Assembly: GCA_002490665.1 (NCBI GenBank)
Contig: DKUL01000034.1
Location: forward strand, 39,317 to 75,967
Length of the DNA stretch: 36,651 bases
Origin: Lachnospiraceae bacterium UBA7205
GTDB lineage: Bacteria > Bacillota > Clostridia > Lachnospirales > Lachnospiraceae
Direction: 5' to 3'
Shown here: one piece after another, positions 15,049 to 22,810 of the stretch
Layout: each line of letters starts with the position of its first letter
Numbering within the stretch: the first letter of the stretch is position 1
Notes under the pieces: generated by a model
Database searches by the model: none
What the model saw: the letters and a program-made list of their open reading frames with translations, nothing else
Told to the model about the DNA's origin: nothing
Made by a program: the position numbers and the translations under genes

Positions 15049-17139
15049 TTATCTCCCAGATTCAATATTCCGCAGAAACCCGACATACGTGACCACAAAA
15101 TAAACGCTGTACACGCCCAGAAACAGCACAAGCGAAATCCCGAAATACACTGCTGCCGGTGTCCTTACCCCCGCATAAAAATTGAACTTCCCGCCCACAT
15201 ATCCCGCGATAATTCCACCGATTACAGCCGCAAAGAGCGCCGGGCACAGGTAAAACAAAAGCAGCTGCTTTAGCACCAACCCTGCAATTTCCTTCGCGCC
15301 CATCCCAATCTGGCGCAGTACCTTGTAACGGAACTTATACTTTGCGGAGTCGCTGAGCTGCTGGACGGACAGCACGGTCAGCGCGACGCACAAAAACACC
15401 AGACCGATGTAGGTCAGTGGGAAAATGATTGTCGACAGCATGCATTTCATCTCCACCAGAATATTATCCCGAACCAGATTGTTTGCACCCCAGACAAGAA
15501 TGGAATCCGAGCCAACGCACTCCGTCTCGTTGAGCATGGCGGCAATATCTATGTCCGAAATGGGATCAGATGTTTTGAAATCCAGCTCCCTTGTGGCGTC
15601 ATCCAGTAAATTCCTTAAATTTTCCGGCGTTTCCCCCGCAAGCTCCACGGCAAGCTGCGCATAAAACGGACGCATCTTTGCTATCTCGTCATCTGATACG
15701 ACAATCACATAATCCCCTCCGTTGTGCCCATCCTGCGAAAAGGGTTCCGTATGGAATCCCGCAAACCGGAGTGCGCCGCCATTCCCCTCAATTGCAAGCT
15801 GGTCAGAGAAATCCCCTGTCTCCCGGAACACCCTGTCCTTGATATGAATGATGTATTCATCATCCGCCAGCGCAACGGTGTCCAGCCCAAGCAGTTCCCG
15901 CAGATGGTTATAATCCGAAATCCCCATATACGTGTCATATCTGCAGTACGCCGCAAAGTCCCGTTCCCCTCTGATTGCCTCCAAGTCAGGTGTCCCATCC
16001 GCTTTCCGGTACGCGTCACCAAATACCTTTAAATGCGTGTACAGCCAGACATTCACCACATCCGTCCCATTCTCATAAATATGGTAGGCATATGCCTCCT
16101 TGATGGGCACATTGTTCTCTATGACAGAAAGCTCCGTGGCAAAGTCATCCTCCACATACGAACTGTGGATGTGGATGTCAAACGGCATTTTGTCGGCAAG
16201 CATCTGGTTTTCATAAAAATTGAACATCATCGCAACCGAACACCCCAGAAACGCCAGTACAAAAAGTGCGGTCAGCGTCCCCATCGTAAAGCGCATTGTC
16301 CTGATTTTCGATGCAAACTGCCGAAGCAGGAACAGATTCTGCCCCGCATAAATCGCGTTCCCCTCATGGCGCACATAGCTGATAATCCACGCGGACAAGC
16401 CCATGTAAAACAGATAAATCACAAGCACCAGACCAACCAGAAACAGGATAATGGTATGGGTGCCCCACTCCTTCCCATAAAAAAGCCACGCGCCGAACAG
16501 CGCCAGAAAAAGTACCGAGAGCGGAAGCAGCCACCGTTTCAGTCCCTCATGGGACTCCTTAATCTCCTCGTTCTGCCGCTCCGCGTTCATCAGACCATGG
16601 ATGTTCATTTTTTTCAATCTGCGTTTGCATCGCAGCAGCGCCAGCAGGTAACACCCCGCATAGCAGGATGCGGTCATGATAAGGCAGCCCCGGCTGAACT
16701 CGATATTGATCCTGAAATCCGACAATACCATACTGTAGAGTATCGACATCAGAATCTGCTGTACCAGCACGCCAAAGACAAGCCCCGCCAGAAATGCCCC
16801 CGCGCCGAGCAGCACACTCTCCCGCATATACAGCCTTGCAATCTGCCGTTTCTCCATACCGAGCAGCAGATAAATGCCAAACTCCCTGCTTCTCTTTTCC
16901 AGAATAAAGCGTATCATGTAGTTAATCAGCCACGCAACAATCAGGACGATAAAAAACGTGGCAAGCCCCAGCATGACCTCCATGACTCCCGTCTCCTGAA
17001 ACATGTCACGGACTTCTTCGGAAAAAATCAGGCTGTTAAAGGCAAACATCAGCGCCACCACCACAGTCATCGTAAAAAAGTAAACGAGATAGTCCTTTGC
17101 CGAACGCCGAACGTTCCGCAGTGCAAGCTTAGCGAGCAT
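15049..17139 (-). CDS. BceB-type ABC transporter permease
   Basis: A 696-residue FtsX/MacB-fold permease of the peptide-antibiotic resistance class. It has about ten membrane segments: one near the N-terminus (YLVYFFTMTVVVALMFAF), three paired clusters, and three at the C-terminus. A large extracytoplasmic domain of about 200 residues lies before the last three segments, the hallmark of BceB-like permeases, where it contacts antibiotic-lipid complexes and the partner kinase. GGAGG at 17149-17153 favours the ATG at 17139 over a GTG at 17148; the start overlaps the ATPase gene by 11 nt. The specific drug cannot be read. Confidence 0.9.
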   Translation of the reverse strand: MLAKLALRNVRRSAKDYLVYFFTMTVVVALMFAFNSLIFSEEVRDMFQETGVMEVMLGLATFFIVLIVAWLINYMIRFILEKRSREFGIYLLLGMEKRQIARLYMRESVLLGAGAFLAGLVFGVLVQQILMSILYSMVLSDFRINIEFSRGCLIMTASCYAGCYLLALLRCKRRLKKMNIHGLMNAERQNEEIKESHEGLKRWLLPLSVLFLALFGAWLFYGKEWGTHTIILFLVGLVLVIYLFYMGLSAWIISYVRHEGNAIYAGQNLFLLRQFASKIRTMRFTMGTLTALFVLAFLGCSVAMMFNFYENQMLADKMPFDIHIHSSYVEDDFATELSVIENNVPIKEAYAYHIYENGTDVVNVWLYTHLKVFGDAYRKADGTPDLEAIRGERDFAAYCRYDTYMGISDYNHLRELLGLDTVALADDEYIIHIKDRVFRETGDFSDQLAIEGNGGALRFAGFHTEPFSQDGHNGGDYVIVVSDDEIAKMRPFYAQLAVELAGETPENLRNLLDDATRELDFKTSDPISDIDIAAMLNETECVGSDSILVWGANNLVRDNILVEMKCMLSTIIFPLTYIGLVFLCVALTVLSVQQLSDSAKYKFRYKVLRQIGMGAKEIAGLVLKQLLLFYLCPALFAAVIGGIIAGYVGGKFNFYAGVRTPAAVYFGISLVLFLGVYSVYFVVTYVGFLRNIESGR

Positions 17140-17893
17140 CGCCCTCACCTCCCGTCACGGATAACACATCCAATATACTATTCAGGAATTCACGTCTCCC
17201 CTTCTGTCCGCGAACCAGCTCGTGAAAAATTTTTCCATCCTTCAGAAATAAAATGCGGCTGCAATAGCTTGCCGAGAAGGCGTCGTGCGTCACCATGAAA
17301 ATCGTCGCCTTCCTTGTCTCGTTCAGACGCTGGAACGTCTCCAGAAGCGTCTCTGCCGCCCTGGAGTCAAGCGCCCCGGTCGGCTCGTCCGCAAGCAGGA
17401 GCTTCGGGTGGTTGATAAGCGCCCGCGCACAGGCGCAGCGCTGCTTCTGCCCGCCCGATACCTGATAGGGAAACTGGTTGCGGATTTCCCAGATGCCAAG
17501 CAGCCGCATCATCTCCTCGCTCTCCTTTTTGATTTCCTTTTTTCCCTTTTTCTGGAGTGTCATTGCCAGCACAATATTCTCACCGATGGTCAGTGTGTCG
17601 AGCAGATTGTAGTCCTGAAACACAAATCCCAGGTTTTCCTTGCGGAACTTTGCAAGCCGGTCAGGTTTCAGCTCCGTGATATCCGTCTCCTGATAGTAAA
17701 TGTGTCCCGCCGTCACATTGTCAATCGTGGCGAGCATGTTGAGCAGGGTCGTCTTGCCCGAGCCCGAAGCGCCCATCACGCCCACAAATTCCCCCTCGGC
17801 AACCTGAAAGCTCACGCGGTCAACTGCCTTTGTCATTCCCGCCTCGCTCCCGTAGTATTTCTCCACATCGCATACATTGATATAACCGTTCAT
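17129..17893 (-). CDS. BceA-type ABC transporter ATP-binding protein
   Basis: A 254-residue ATPase subunit. Walker A is GASGSGKTTLLNML (about 40-53), the Q-loop is FVFQDYNLLD, the signature is VSGGQKQRCACARAL, and Walker B is LLLADEPTGALD. The N-terminal CDVEKYYGSEAGMTKAVDRV and the Q-rich signature match the MacB/BceA subfamily that drives FtsX-fold permeases. GGAGG lies 7 nt before the ATG. It overlaps the permease gene. Its 5' leader begins with a strong hairpin and an OmpR-type direct-repeat operator lies upstream, so induction by the nearby response regulator is likely. Confidence 0.93.
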   Translation of the reverse strand: MNGYINVCDVEKYYGSEAGMTKAVDRVSFQVAEGEFVGVMGASGSGKTTLLNMLATIDNVTAGHIYYQETDITELKPDRLAKFRKENLGFVFQDYNLLDTLTIGENIVLAMTLQKKGKKEIKKESEEMMRLLGIWEIRNQFPYQVSGGQKQRCACARALINHPKLLLADEPTGALDSRAAETLLETFQRLNETRKATIFMVTHDAFSASYCSRILFLKDGKIFHELVRGQKGRREFLNSILDVLSVTGGEGDAR

Positions 17894-17928
17894 CTGAATC
17901 CTCCATTTCAGAGGCTATGACCAAAACA

Positions 17929-17977
17929 GCCATAGCCTTTTGATTAATAACCTTATATTATCAAAACCGGCTATGGC
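17929..17977 (-). promoter_or_regulatory. 5'-leader hairpin of the bceAB-like operon
   Basis: GCCATAGCC pairs with GGCTATGGC (9 bp) and TTTTGAT pairs with ATCAAAA inside it, with a 2-nt bulge. It sits at the expected 5' end of the transcript and could stabilise the mRNA or act as the kptA terminator. Confidence 0.6.
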
Positions 17978-17981
17978 ATGG

Positions 17982-18018
17982 TATCTATGTTGGTTACAGT
18001 TCCCTTACAGTTTTGTAA
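17982..18018 (-). promoter_or_regulatory. Response-regulator operator and promoter for the ABC genes
   Basis: Two direct repeats, TTACAGTT at 17994-18001 and 18005-18012 (AACTGTAA on the transcribed strand), are spaced exactly 11 nt. This is one helical turn, as for OmpR-family regulators. A -10-like TAGATA lies at 17987-17982 on the minus strand, and the distal repeat falls at the -35 position. Confidence 0.6.
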
Positions 18019-18023
18019 CTTTT

Positions 18024-18575
18024 CTATTGTATGATCTGCTCAAAATAATTTGGCGCAACGTTCCTGGTCAGCCACACACCATTTTCAGACAGATAAAATT
18101 TCTGTCCGTCACGGTACATGTCACCACTATGTACCTTCAGCACGACTGGTTTTCCGTGGCGTTTTCCCACATGAATGGCTGTCTCAGCATCTTTTGACAA
18201 GTGCACATACAGCCGTCCCATCGGCTTTAACCCCTGCTCCTGAATACTGTGGTAAAACCGGGTGGCGGTGCCGTGGTATAGAAACGCTGGCGGTTCCTGC
18301 TCCTCCAGCCCGACATCCACAGGAATGCTGTGTCCCTGGTTTGCACGTATCCGCGTCTTATCCTCGTTGAACGAGTACCGCTGCTTATTGTCCGTCCTGA
18401 CAATATCCTCAAGCAGCTCCCTGTCAATTTGCTTTCCAGTCCTTTTAATTCCGGCAATTAACTGCTCCACATCTGCCCATCCATGTTCATCCAGCTCAAT
18501 AAATGCCGCTTCCGGATGATGGCGCAGAATAAGACTGATAAACTTGCTCATGCCGTCATTTGTCATCTTTTTCAT
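18024..18575 (-). CDS. kptA: RNA 2'-phosphotransferase (Tpt1/KptA family)
   Basis: A 183-residue enzyme of the NAD-dependent Tpt1/KptA family, which removes a 2'-phosphate from RNA and forms ADP-ribose cyclic phosphate. Family motifs are seen in order: SKFISLILRHHPE (about 9-21), the winged-helix region VEQLI through RYSFNEDKTRIRANQGHS, LYHGTA, GLKPMGRLYVHLS, and RHGKPVVLKV. Length is normal. Start at 18575 is set by AGGAGG and AAGGG upstream; a longer frame runs into the kinase gene. Its position, 32 nt after the kinase and before the transporter promoter, is unexpected. The natural bacterial substrate is not settled. Confidence 0.9.
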   Translation of the reverse strand: MKKMTNDGMSKFISLILRHHPEAAFIELDEHGWADVEQLIAGIKRTGKQIDRELLEDIVRTDNKQRYSFNEDKTRIRANQGHSIPVDVGLEEQEPPAFLYHGTATRFYHSIQEQGLKPMGRLYVHLSKDAETAIHVGKRHGKPVVLKVHSGDMYRDGQKFYLSENGVWLTRNVAPNYFEQIIQ

Positions 18576-18607
18576 TTTTCCCTTCTGCCTCCTGTCTCTT
18601 TCCTGAT

Positions 18608-19615
18608 TTATCGCATATGAAACGTACCAGCCGGAAATTCCAGCATGATTTTCGTCCCCACATGCTCCTGCGACTCCGCACCAATCCCGATGCCGAGCTT
18701 TCCGCAAAGCTTGGCGCACAGGTAGAGTCCCATCCCTGTCGAACGCCCATGGGTCCTGCCGTTCGTGCCGGTAAAATTTTTCTCAAAAATACGCGGAATC
18801 TCCTCCTGCCGGATGCCGATACCGTTGTCCTCCACCGCCAGGCAGATGCCCTTTGCGCGCCGCTGTGTGTATATGCGTATCATTGCACCCGTTTCCCGCC
18901 TGTATTTCAGGCTGTTTTGCAGAATTTGGTTCAGGATAAAGGCAATCCACTTCCTGTCAGTGCGGACATCGTCCGGACAGTCGATTTCCGCCTGCACGCC
19001 ATCCTGGATAAAATAATACTTGTTCCGCGCAACCACTTCCGCCGCCACGTCTGCCAAATTGGTTTCCTCTATGATATAGTCCTTGTAAACCTCGTCCGAG
19101 CGCGCATAGTACAGTGTCCTGTCCACATAATTCTCAATCTTCCCATTTTCCCTGCTGATGCTGCGCGTCACCTCGCTTTTGTGGTTTTCACACATCAGGG
19201 CGATGCTGGTAATCGGCGCCTTGATTTCATGCACCCACCCCTCAATATATGCGCGGTAGTCGTTTTTCTGCTCCTCCGCCGCATGAATTCTTTCAATAAC
19301 GGAACGGTTGGACTGGCGTATCATCTCCCGGTAGAGCCTGTCCTCGAGCCGGTCGGAAAAGGGCATCAGCTCCCCGAGCAGGAAACGCTGGTCAATCTGT
19401 GCAAGCACCGCCTCCATGCGGGAAAAATAGCGCTTTCTCCGGTGGTACTCACAGACCGTCCAGATACACAGAACCAAAAACCAGCAAATCAGAACCAAAA
19501 GGCAGCCATCCGCCGAATAACCCGTCGCAAGCAAAAAGACGGCAAGCGCCATCATGCACGAAAGATGCAGCAGATACAGCAGCAGTTTATCCCGCAGGAA
19601 CGAAAGAATATTCAT
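18608..19615 (-). CDS. BceS-type intramembrane-sensing histidine kinase
   Basis: A 335-residue kinase with two N-terminal membrane segments (about 12-32 and 38-56) separated by only a few residues, so there is no extracellular sensor domain, as in BceS/LiaS-like kinases that rely on the transporter for sensing. The H-box is EGWVHEIKAPITS, the N-box is ILNQILQNSLKY, the G1/F/G2 boxes are VEDNGIGI, IFEKNFTG and STGMGLYLCAKL. It overlaps the response regulator by 4 nt (ATGA). Confidence 0.92.
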   Translation of the reverse strand: MNILSFLRDKLLLYLLHLSCMMALAVFLLATGYSADGCLLVLICWFLVLCIWTVCEYHRRKRYFSRMEAVLAQIDQRFLLGELMPFSDRLEDRLYREMIRQSNRSVIERIHAAEEQKNDYRAYIEGWVHEIKAPITSIALMCENHKSEVTRSISRENGKIENYVDRTLYYARSDEVYKDYIIEETNLADVAAEVVARNKYYFIQDGVQAEIDCPDDVRTDRKWIAFILNQILQNSLKYRRETGAMIRIYTQRRAKGICLAVEDNGIGIRQEEIPRIFEKNFTGTNGRTHGRSTGMGLYLCAKLCGKLGIGIGAESQEHVGTKIMLEFPAGTFHMR

Positions 19616-20280
19616 AGCCGATACCCCATTCCCCGCTTTGTCTCGACCAGACCATGCACGCCGAGCTGTTCCAGTTTTCCGCGGATACGCGTCATGTTCA
19701 CACTCAGTGCATTGTCATCAATAAAGACCTGATTGTCCCACAGATACTCAATCAGCTCCATGCGCGGTATAATTTTTCCGGTATGCTGAAACAGATAATA
19801 CAGGATCTGAAACTCCTTTTTGGTCAGCTCCGCCTGTCTGCCCTGAAAGCATATGCTCCCGCGGGCAATGTCAAGCCTGACACCTTTATATTCCATCACG
19901 TCCGGCTCCTTTGCGCCTGTTTTTTTCGTCCGCTTCAAGACTGCGGCGATGCGCGCGAGCAGTACAGGCGGATGGAATGGCTTGGTGATGTAATCGTCCC
20001 CGCCCTTAAGCATTCCGTTTAACTCGTCCGCGGCGTCGGTCTGGCTGGTCAGAAAAATAATCGGCACATCCGACACGGCACGCACCTTTTCACAGACGGC
20101 AAAACCAGACTCATCCGGCAGCTTCACATCCAGCAGAATCAAGTCCGGCGCTGCTGCCAGTGCCGCTGCTGCCACGTCACGGAAATCATCCGGCGCAGTC
20201 ACTTCATAGAGCGCATTCCGCAGGAGCAGCGCCAGTTCCTGCCGGATTGCAGGCTCATCCTCTATGATTACAATATGCAT
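19612..20280 (-). CDS. OmpR/BceR-family response regulator
   Basis: A 222-residue two-domain regulator. The receiver has the acidic pair in IIEDEPA, the phosphoacceptor Asp in LILLDVKLPDESG (about D52), the switch Thr in IFLTSQ and the Lys in YITKPF. A winged-helix DNA-binding domain follows (LTKKEFQILYYLFQHTGKII, then NALSVNMTRIRGKLEQLG). Start ATG 20280 follows GGGGGAAA. It is the first gene of an RR-kinase-kptA unit; the 11-nt direct repeats at 17994-18012 are a plausible target. Confidence 0.93.
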   Translation of the reverse strand: MHIVIIEDEPAIRQELALLLRNALYEVTAPDDFRDVAAAALAAAPDLILLDVKLPDESGFAVCEKVRAVSDVPIIFLTSQTDAADELNGMLKGGDDYITKPFHPPVLLARIAAVLKRTKKTGAKEPDVMEYKGVRLDIARGSICFQGRQAELTKKEFQILYYLFQHTGKIIPRMELIEYLWDNQVFIDDNALSVNMTRIRGKLEQLGVHGLVETKRGMGYRL

Positions 20281-20344
20281 ACCATTTCCCCCTGTTCCAT
20301 TACAAAAAATCGGCAGCCCGCACCCTTTTCCGCCGAAAAAAATA

Positions 20345-20388
20345 TTGCCATACCACGAGATTATATGTTATACTCACGGCGGAAACAA
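20345..20388. promoter_or_regulatory. Overlapping divergent promoters, mscL (+) and response regulator (-)
   Basis: Plus strand: TTGCCA (20345-20350), 18-nt spacer, TG-extended TATACT (20369-20374). Minus strand: TTGTTT (20388-20383), 17-nt spacer, TATAAT (20365-20360). The two overlap so that only one polymerase can bind at a time. Confidence 0.65.
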
Positions 20389-20417
20389 ATACATATCAAA
20401 AAAGGAGCATGCAAACG

Positions 20418-20846
20418 ATGAAAAAATTTTTTGAAGAGTTTAAAAAGTTTATCAGCAAGGGAAACGTGATGGACATGGCAGTCGGTATCATTATCGGCGG
20501 CGCGTTCACCAGCATCGTTTCCTCCCTCGTCAATGACATTATCAACCCCATCCTCGGCCTGTTCGGCGGCATGAATTTTGACCAGCTCGCGTGGAACATC
20601 ACCGGGGACGTCACACTGTATTACGGAAAATTCATCACTGCCGTGGTCAACTTCCTGATTATGGCGCTGATTGTCTTTCTGCTCGTAAAAATCATGAACA
20701 AGGCAATGTCAAGGATTCAGAAGCCGGAGGAACCCAAAGCCCCGACCACAAAGACGTGCCCATTCTGCAAATCCGAAATCGCAATCGCGGCGACAAGATG
20801 CCCGCACTGTACCTCCCAGCTTGAGGAAACAGGCACTACAGACTAA
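20418..20846 (+). CDS. mscL: Large-conductance mechanosensitive channel MscL with C-terminal zinc ribbon
   Basis: A 142-residue membrane channel that opens under hypo-osmotic shock. It has the N-terminal amphipathic helix MKKFFEEFKKFISKGNVMDM, TM1 AVGIIIGGAFTSIVSSLVND (about 21-40) and TM2 FITAVVNFLIMALIVFLLV (about 72-90). Instead of the usual C-terminal helical bundle it ends in a zinc-ribbon-like module, C114-P-F-C117 and C128-P-H-C131. AGGAG is 10 nt before the ATG at 20418, so the ATG at 20409 is too close. Its stop overlaps that of uvrC on the other strand. Confidence 0.93.
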   Translation: MKKFFEEFKKFISKGNVMDMAVGIIIGGAFTSIVSSLVNDIINPILGLFGGMNFDQLAWNITGDVTLYYGKFITAVVNFLIMALIVFLLVKIMNKAMSRIQKPEEPKAPTTKTCPFCKSEIAIAATRCPHCTSQLEETGTTD

Positions 20847-22729
20847 TCTTCTTTCCGGAAAAACCGGTAAATCTCCTCTGCCACGTTTGCCGTGATTCCC
20901 GGTACCCCGGCAAGCGTGGCGGCATCTGCGGCCCTCAGCTCCTCTATCGACTTAAAATACTTCATCAGCGCCTTTCTGCGGCTTGGTCCCACACCCGGTA
21001 TCTCGTCCAGCACCGAATGCACCTGTGCCTTGCTCCGCAGCGACCTGTGATATGTAATCGCAAAACGGTGCGCCTCGTCCTGAATCCGTGTGATTAGCTT
21101 AAACCCTTCGCTGTGCGTGTCAATCGGAAGCTCCACATTGTTAAAATACAGCCCCCTCGTGCGATGGTTGTCATCCTTCACCATACCGCACACCGGAATG
21201 CTGATGCCAAGCTCATCCAGTACCTGTAATGCAATATTGACCTGTCCGCGCCCGCCGTCCATCAGAAGCAAATCCGGAAACTTCGTAAAGCTTCCAAAAT
21301 CCTCACCGACACTGTTCTCATCCAGCATCATTTCCTCGCGCTCATCCAGACCATGCCTGAAACGTCTTGTCAAAACCTCATGCATACATGCGTAATCATC
21401 AGGGCCTGCCACCGTTTTCATCCGGAACTTGCGATAATCACTGCGCTTGGGTTTTCCTTTCTCATATACCACCATGGAGCCTACGTTGGCAAAACCGCTC
21501 GTGTTGGAGATGTCAAATGCCTCCATGCGCGTGAGCGGGCTGATGCCAAGAATCTCCTCGATCTCCTTCACCGCACCGATGGTTCTGCCCTCCTCGCGCT
21601 TGATGCGCTCCCTGTCCTGACTTAGGACAAGCTGGGCATTGCGCGCCGCCAAATCAACCAGGCGCTCCTTGGAACCCTTCACCGGCACGCGCAGATGAAC
21701 GCGCGAGCCTTTCCTTCCCGTCAGCCACCGCTCCACCAGCTCCATATCCTCAATTGCCTCCTGCAGCATAATCTCGCGCGGGATAAACGGCGTCCCTGCA
21801 TAAAACTGCTTCACAAAGCTTGTCAGGATATTGTCCGCAGTCGGCTCCTCGACCTGCATCATGTAAAAATGCTCCCTGCCGATAAGCTTGCCGTTGCGCA
21901 GGAAAAATACCTGTACAACCGTCTCGTTTCCGTCGATTGCAAGCGCAATGATGTCCTTGTCCTCCCCCACATTGTCCGACATCTTCTGTGTCTGGCTGAC
22001 CTTCTTGATGCTCTCCATCAAATCGCGGTACCGGATTGCCTCCTCAAAGTCCATGTTTTCCGACGCCTGCTGCATTTTTTCCTTGAGCTCCCGCAGAATC
22101 GGCTGCTGCTTTCCATTAAGGAAATCAATCGCCTTTTCAATCTGCTGCGCATAATCCTCCCGGGAAACCGTTCCCTGGCAGGGCGCACAGCACTGGCCGA
22201 TATGGTAGTTCAGGCAGGGACGCTCTTTCCCGCAGTCCCTCGGCAGCTTCCGGTTGCATGTCCGCAGCTGGTAAAGCTTGTTAATCAGGTCGATGCTCTC
22301 CTTTACGCCCCCGTTTGTAAACGGTCCAAAATATTTCGCCTTGTCCTTCTTCATCTGGCGGACTGACATGACGCGCGGATAATCCTCTCCCAGCGTCACC
22401 TTTATGTAGGGATAGGTCTTGTCATCCTTCAGAAGTGTATTATATTTGGGCGCATACTCCTTAATCAGGTTATTTTCCAGCACCAGCGCTTCGAGTTCCG
22501 AGTCCGTCACAATATACTCAAACCGCGCAATCAGGGAAACCATCTTGTCAATCTGCGGTCCCCGCCCGATATTTTCCTTGAAATAGGAACGCACCCTGTT
22601 GTGCAGGTTCTTGGCTTTTCCCACATAAAGGATTGTATCGTCCGCATCATGCATAATATAGACGCCGGGCTTATTCGGAAGCTTTCCAAGCTCCTCCTTT
22701 ACATCAAATTCCTGTGGTGTGTCCGACAT
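20843..22729 (-). CDS. uvrC: Excinuclease ABC subunit C
   Basis: A 628-residue nuclease that makes both incisions in UvrABC nucleotide-excision repair. The N-terminal GIY-YIG domain (GVYIMHDADD, ILYVGKAKNLHNRV, about residues 18-50) makes the 3' incision. A Cys-rich region (CNRKLPRDCGKERPCLNYHI through CCAPC), a UVR/UvrB-binding motif (about 205-235), the RNase H-like domain (AFDISNTSG, LLMDGGRGQ) and C-terminal helix-hairpin-helix motifs (EIPGVGPSRRKALM, LAGVPGIT) follow. AGGAGG lies about 8 nt before the ATG. It is transcribed in the same direction as ftsH but after a terminator. Confidence 0.97.
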   Translation of the reverse strand: MSDTPQEFDVKEELGKLPNKPGVYIMHDADDTILYVGKAKNLHNRVRSYFKENIGRGPQIDKMVSLIARFEYIVTDSELEALVLENNLIKEYAPKYNTLLKDDKTYPYIKVTLGEDYPRVMSVRQMKKDKAKYFGPFTNGGVKESIDLINKLYQLRTCNRKLPRDCGKERPCLNYHIGQCCAPCQGTVSREDYAQQIEKAIDFLNGKQQPILRELKEKMQQASENMDFEEAIRYRDLMESIKKVSQTQKMSDNVGEDKDIIALAIDGNETVVQVFFLRNGKLIGREHFYMMQVEEPTADNILTSFVKQFYAGTPFIPREIMLQEAIEDMELVERWLTGRKGSRVHLRVPVKGSKERLVDLAARNAQLVLSQDRERIKREEGRTIGAVKEIEEILGISPLTRMEAFDISNTSGFANVGSMVVYEKGKPKRSDYRKFRMKTVAGPDDYACMHEVLTRRFRHGLDEREEMMLDENSVGEDFGSFTKFPDLLLMDGGRGQVNIALQVLDELGISIPVCGMVKDDNHRTRGLYFNNVELPIDTHSEGFKLITRIQDEAHRFAITYHRSLRSKAQVHSVLDEIPGVGPSRRKALMKYFKSIEELRAADAATLAGVPGITANVAEEIYRFFRKED

Positions 22730-22770
22730 GGCTCATCCTCCTTTTCTATCGCCCTTTATCTGGTTATCTC

Positions 22771-22803
22771 AAAAAGGAGCACACACTTTTTCATGTGTAC
22801 TCC
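22771..22803 (-). terminator. Intrinsic terminator of ftsH
   Basis: On the minus strand GGAGTACACA pairs with TGTGTGCTCC, with one mismatch, followed by TTTTT. It separates ftsH from uvrC. Confidence 0.85.
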
Positions 22804-22810
22804 CTCTTTT

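Noticed and set aside
16033..17298. 421-codon open frame on the plus strand
   Set aside because: Antisense shadow of the BceB-type permease, with Lys/Arg/His/Gln-rich composition typical of a reversed frame and no start signal.
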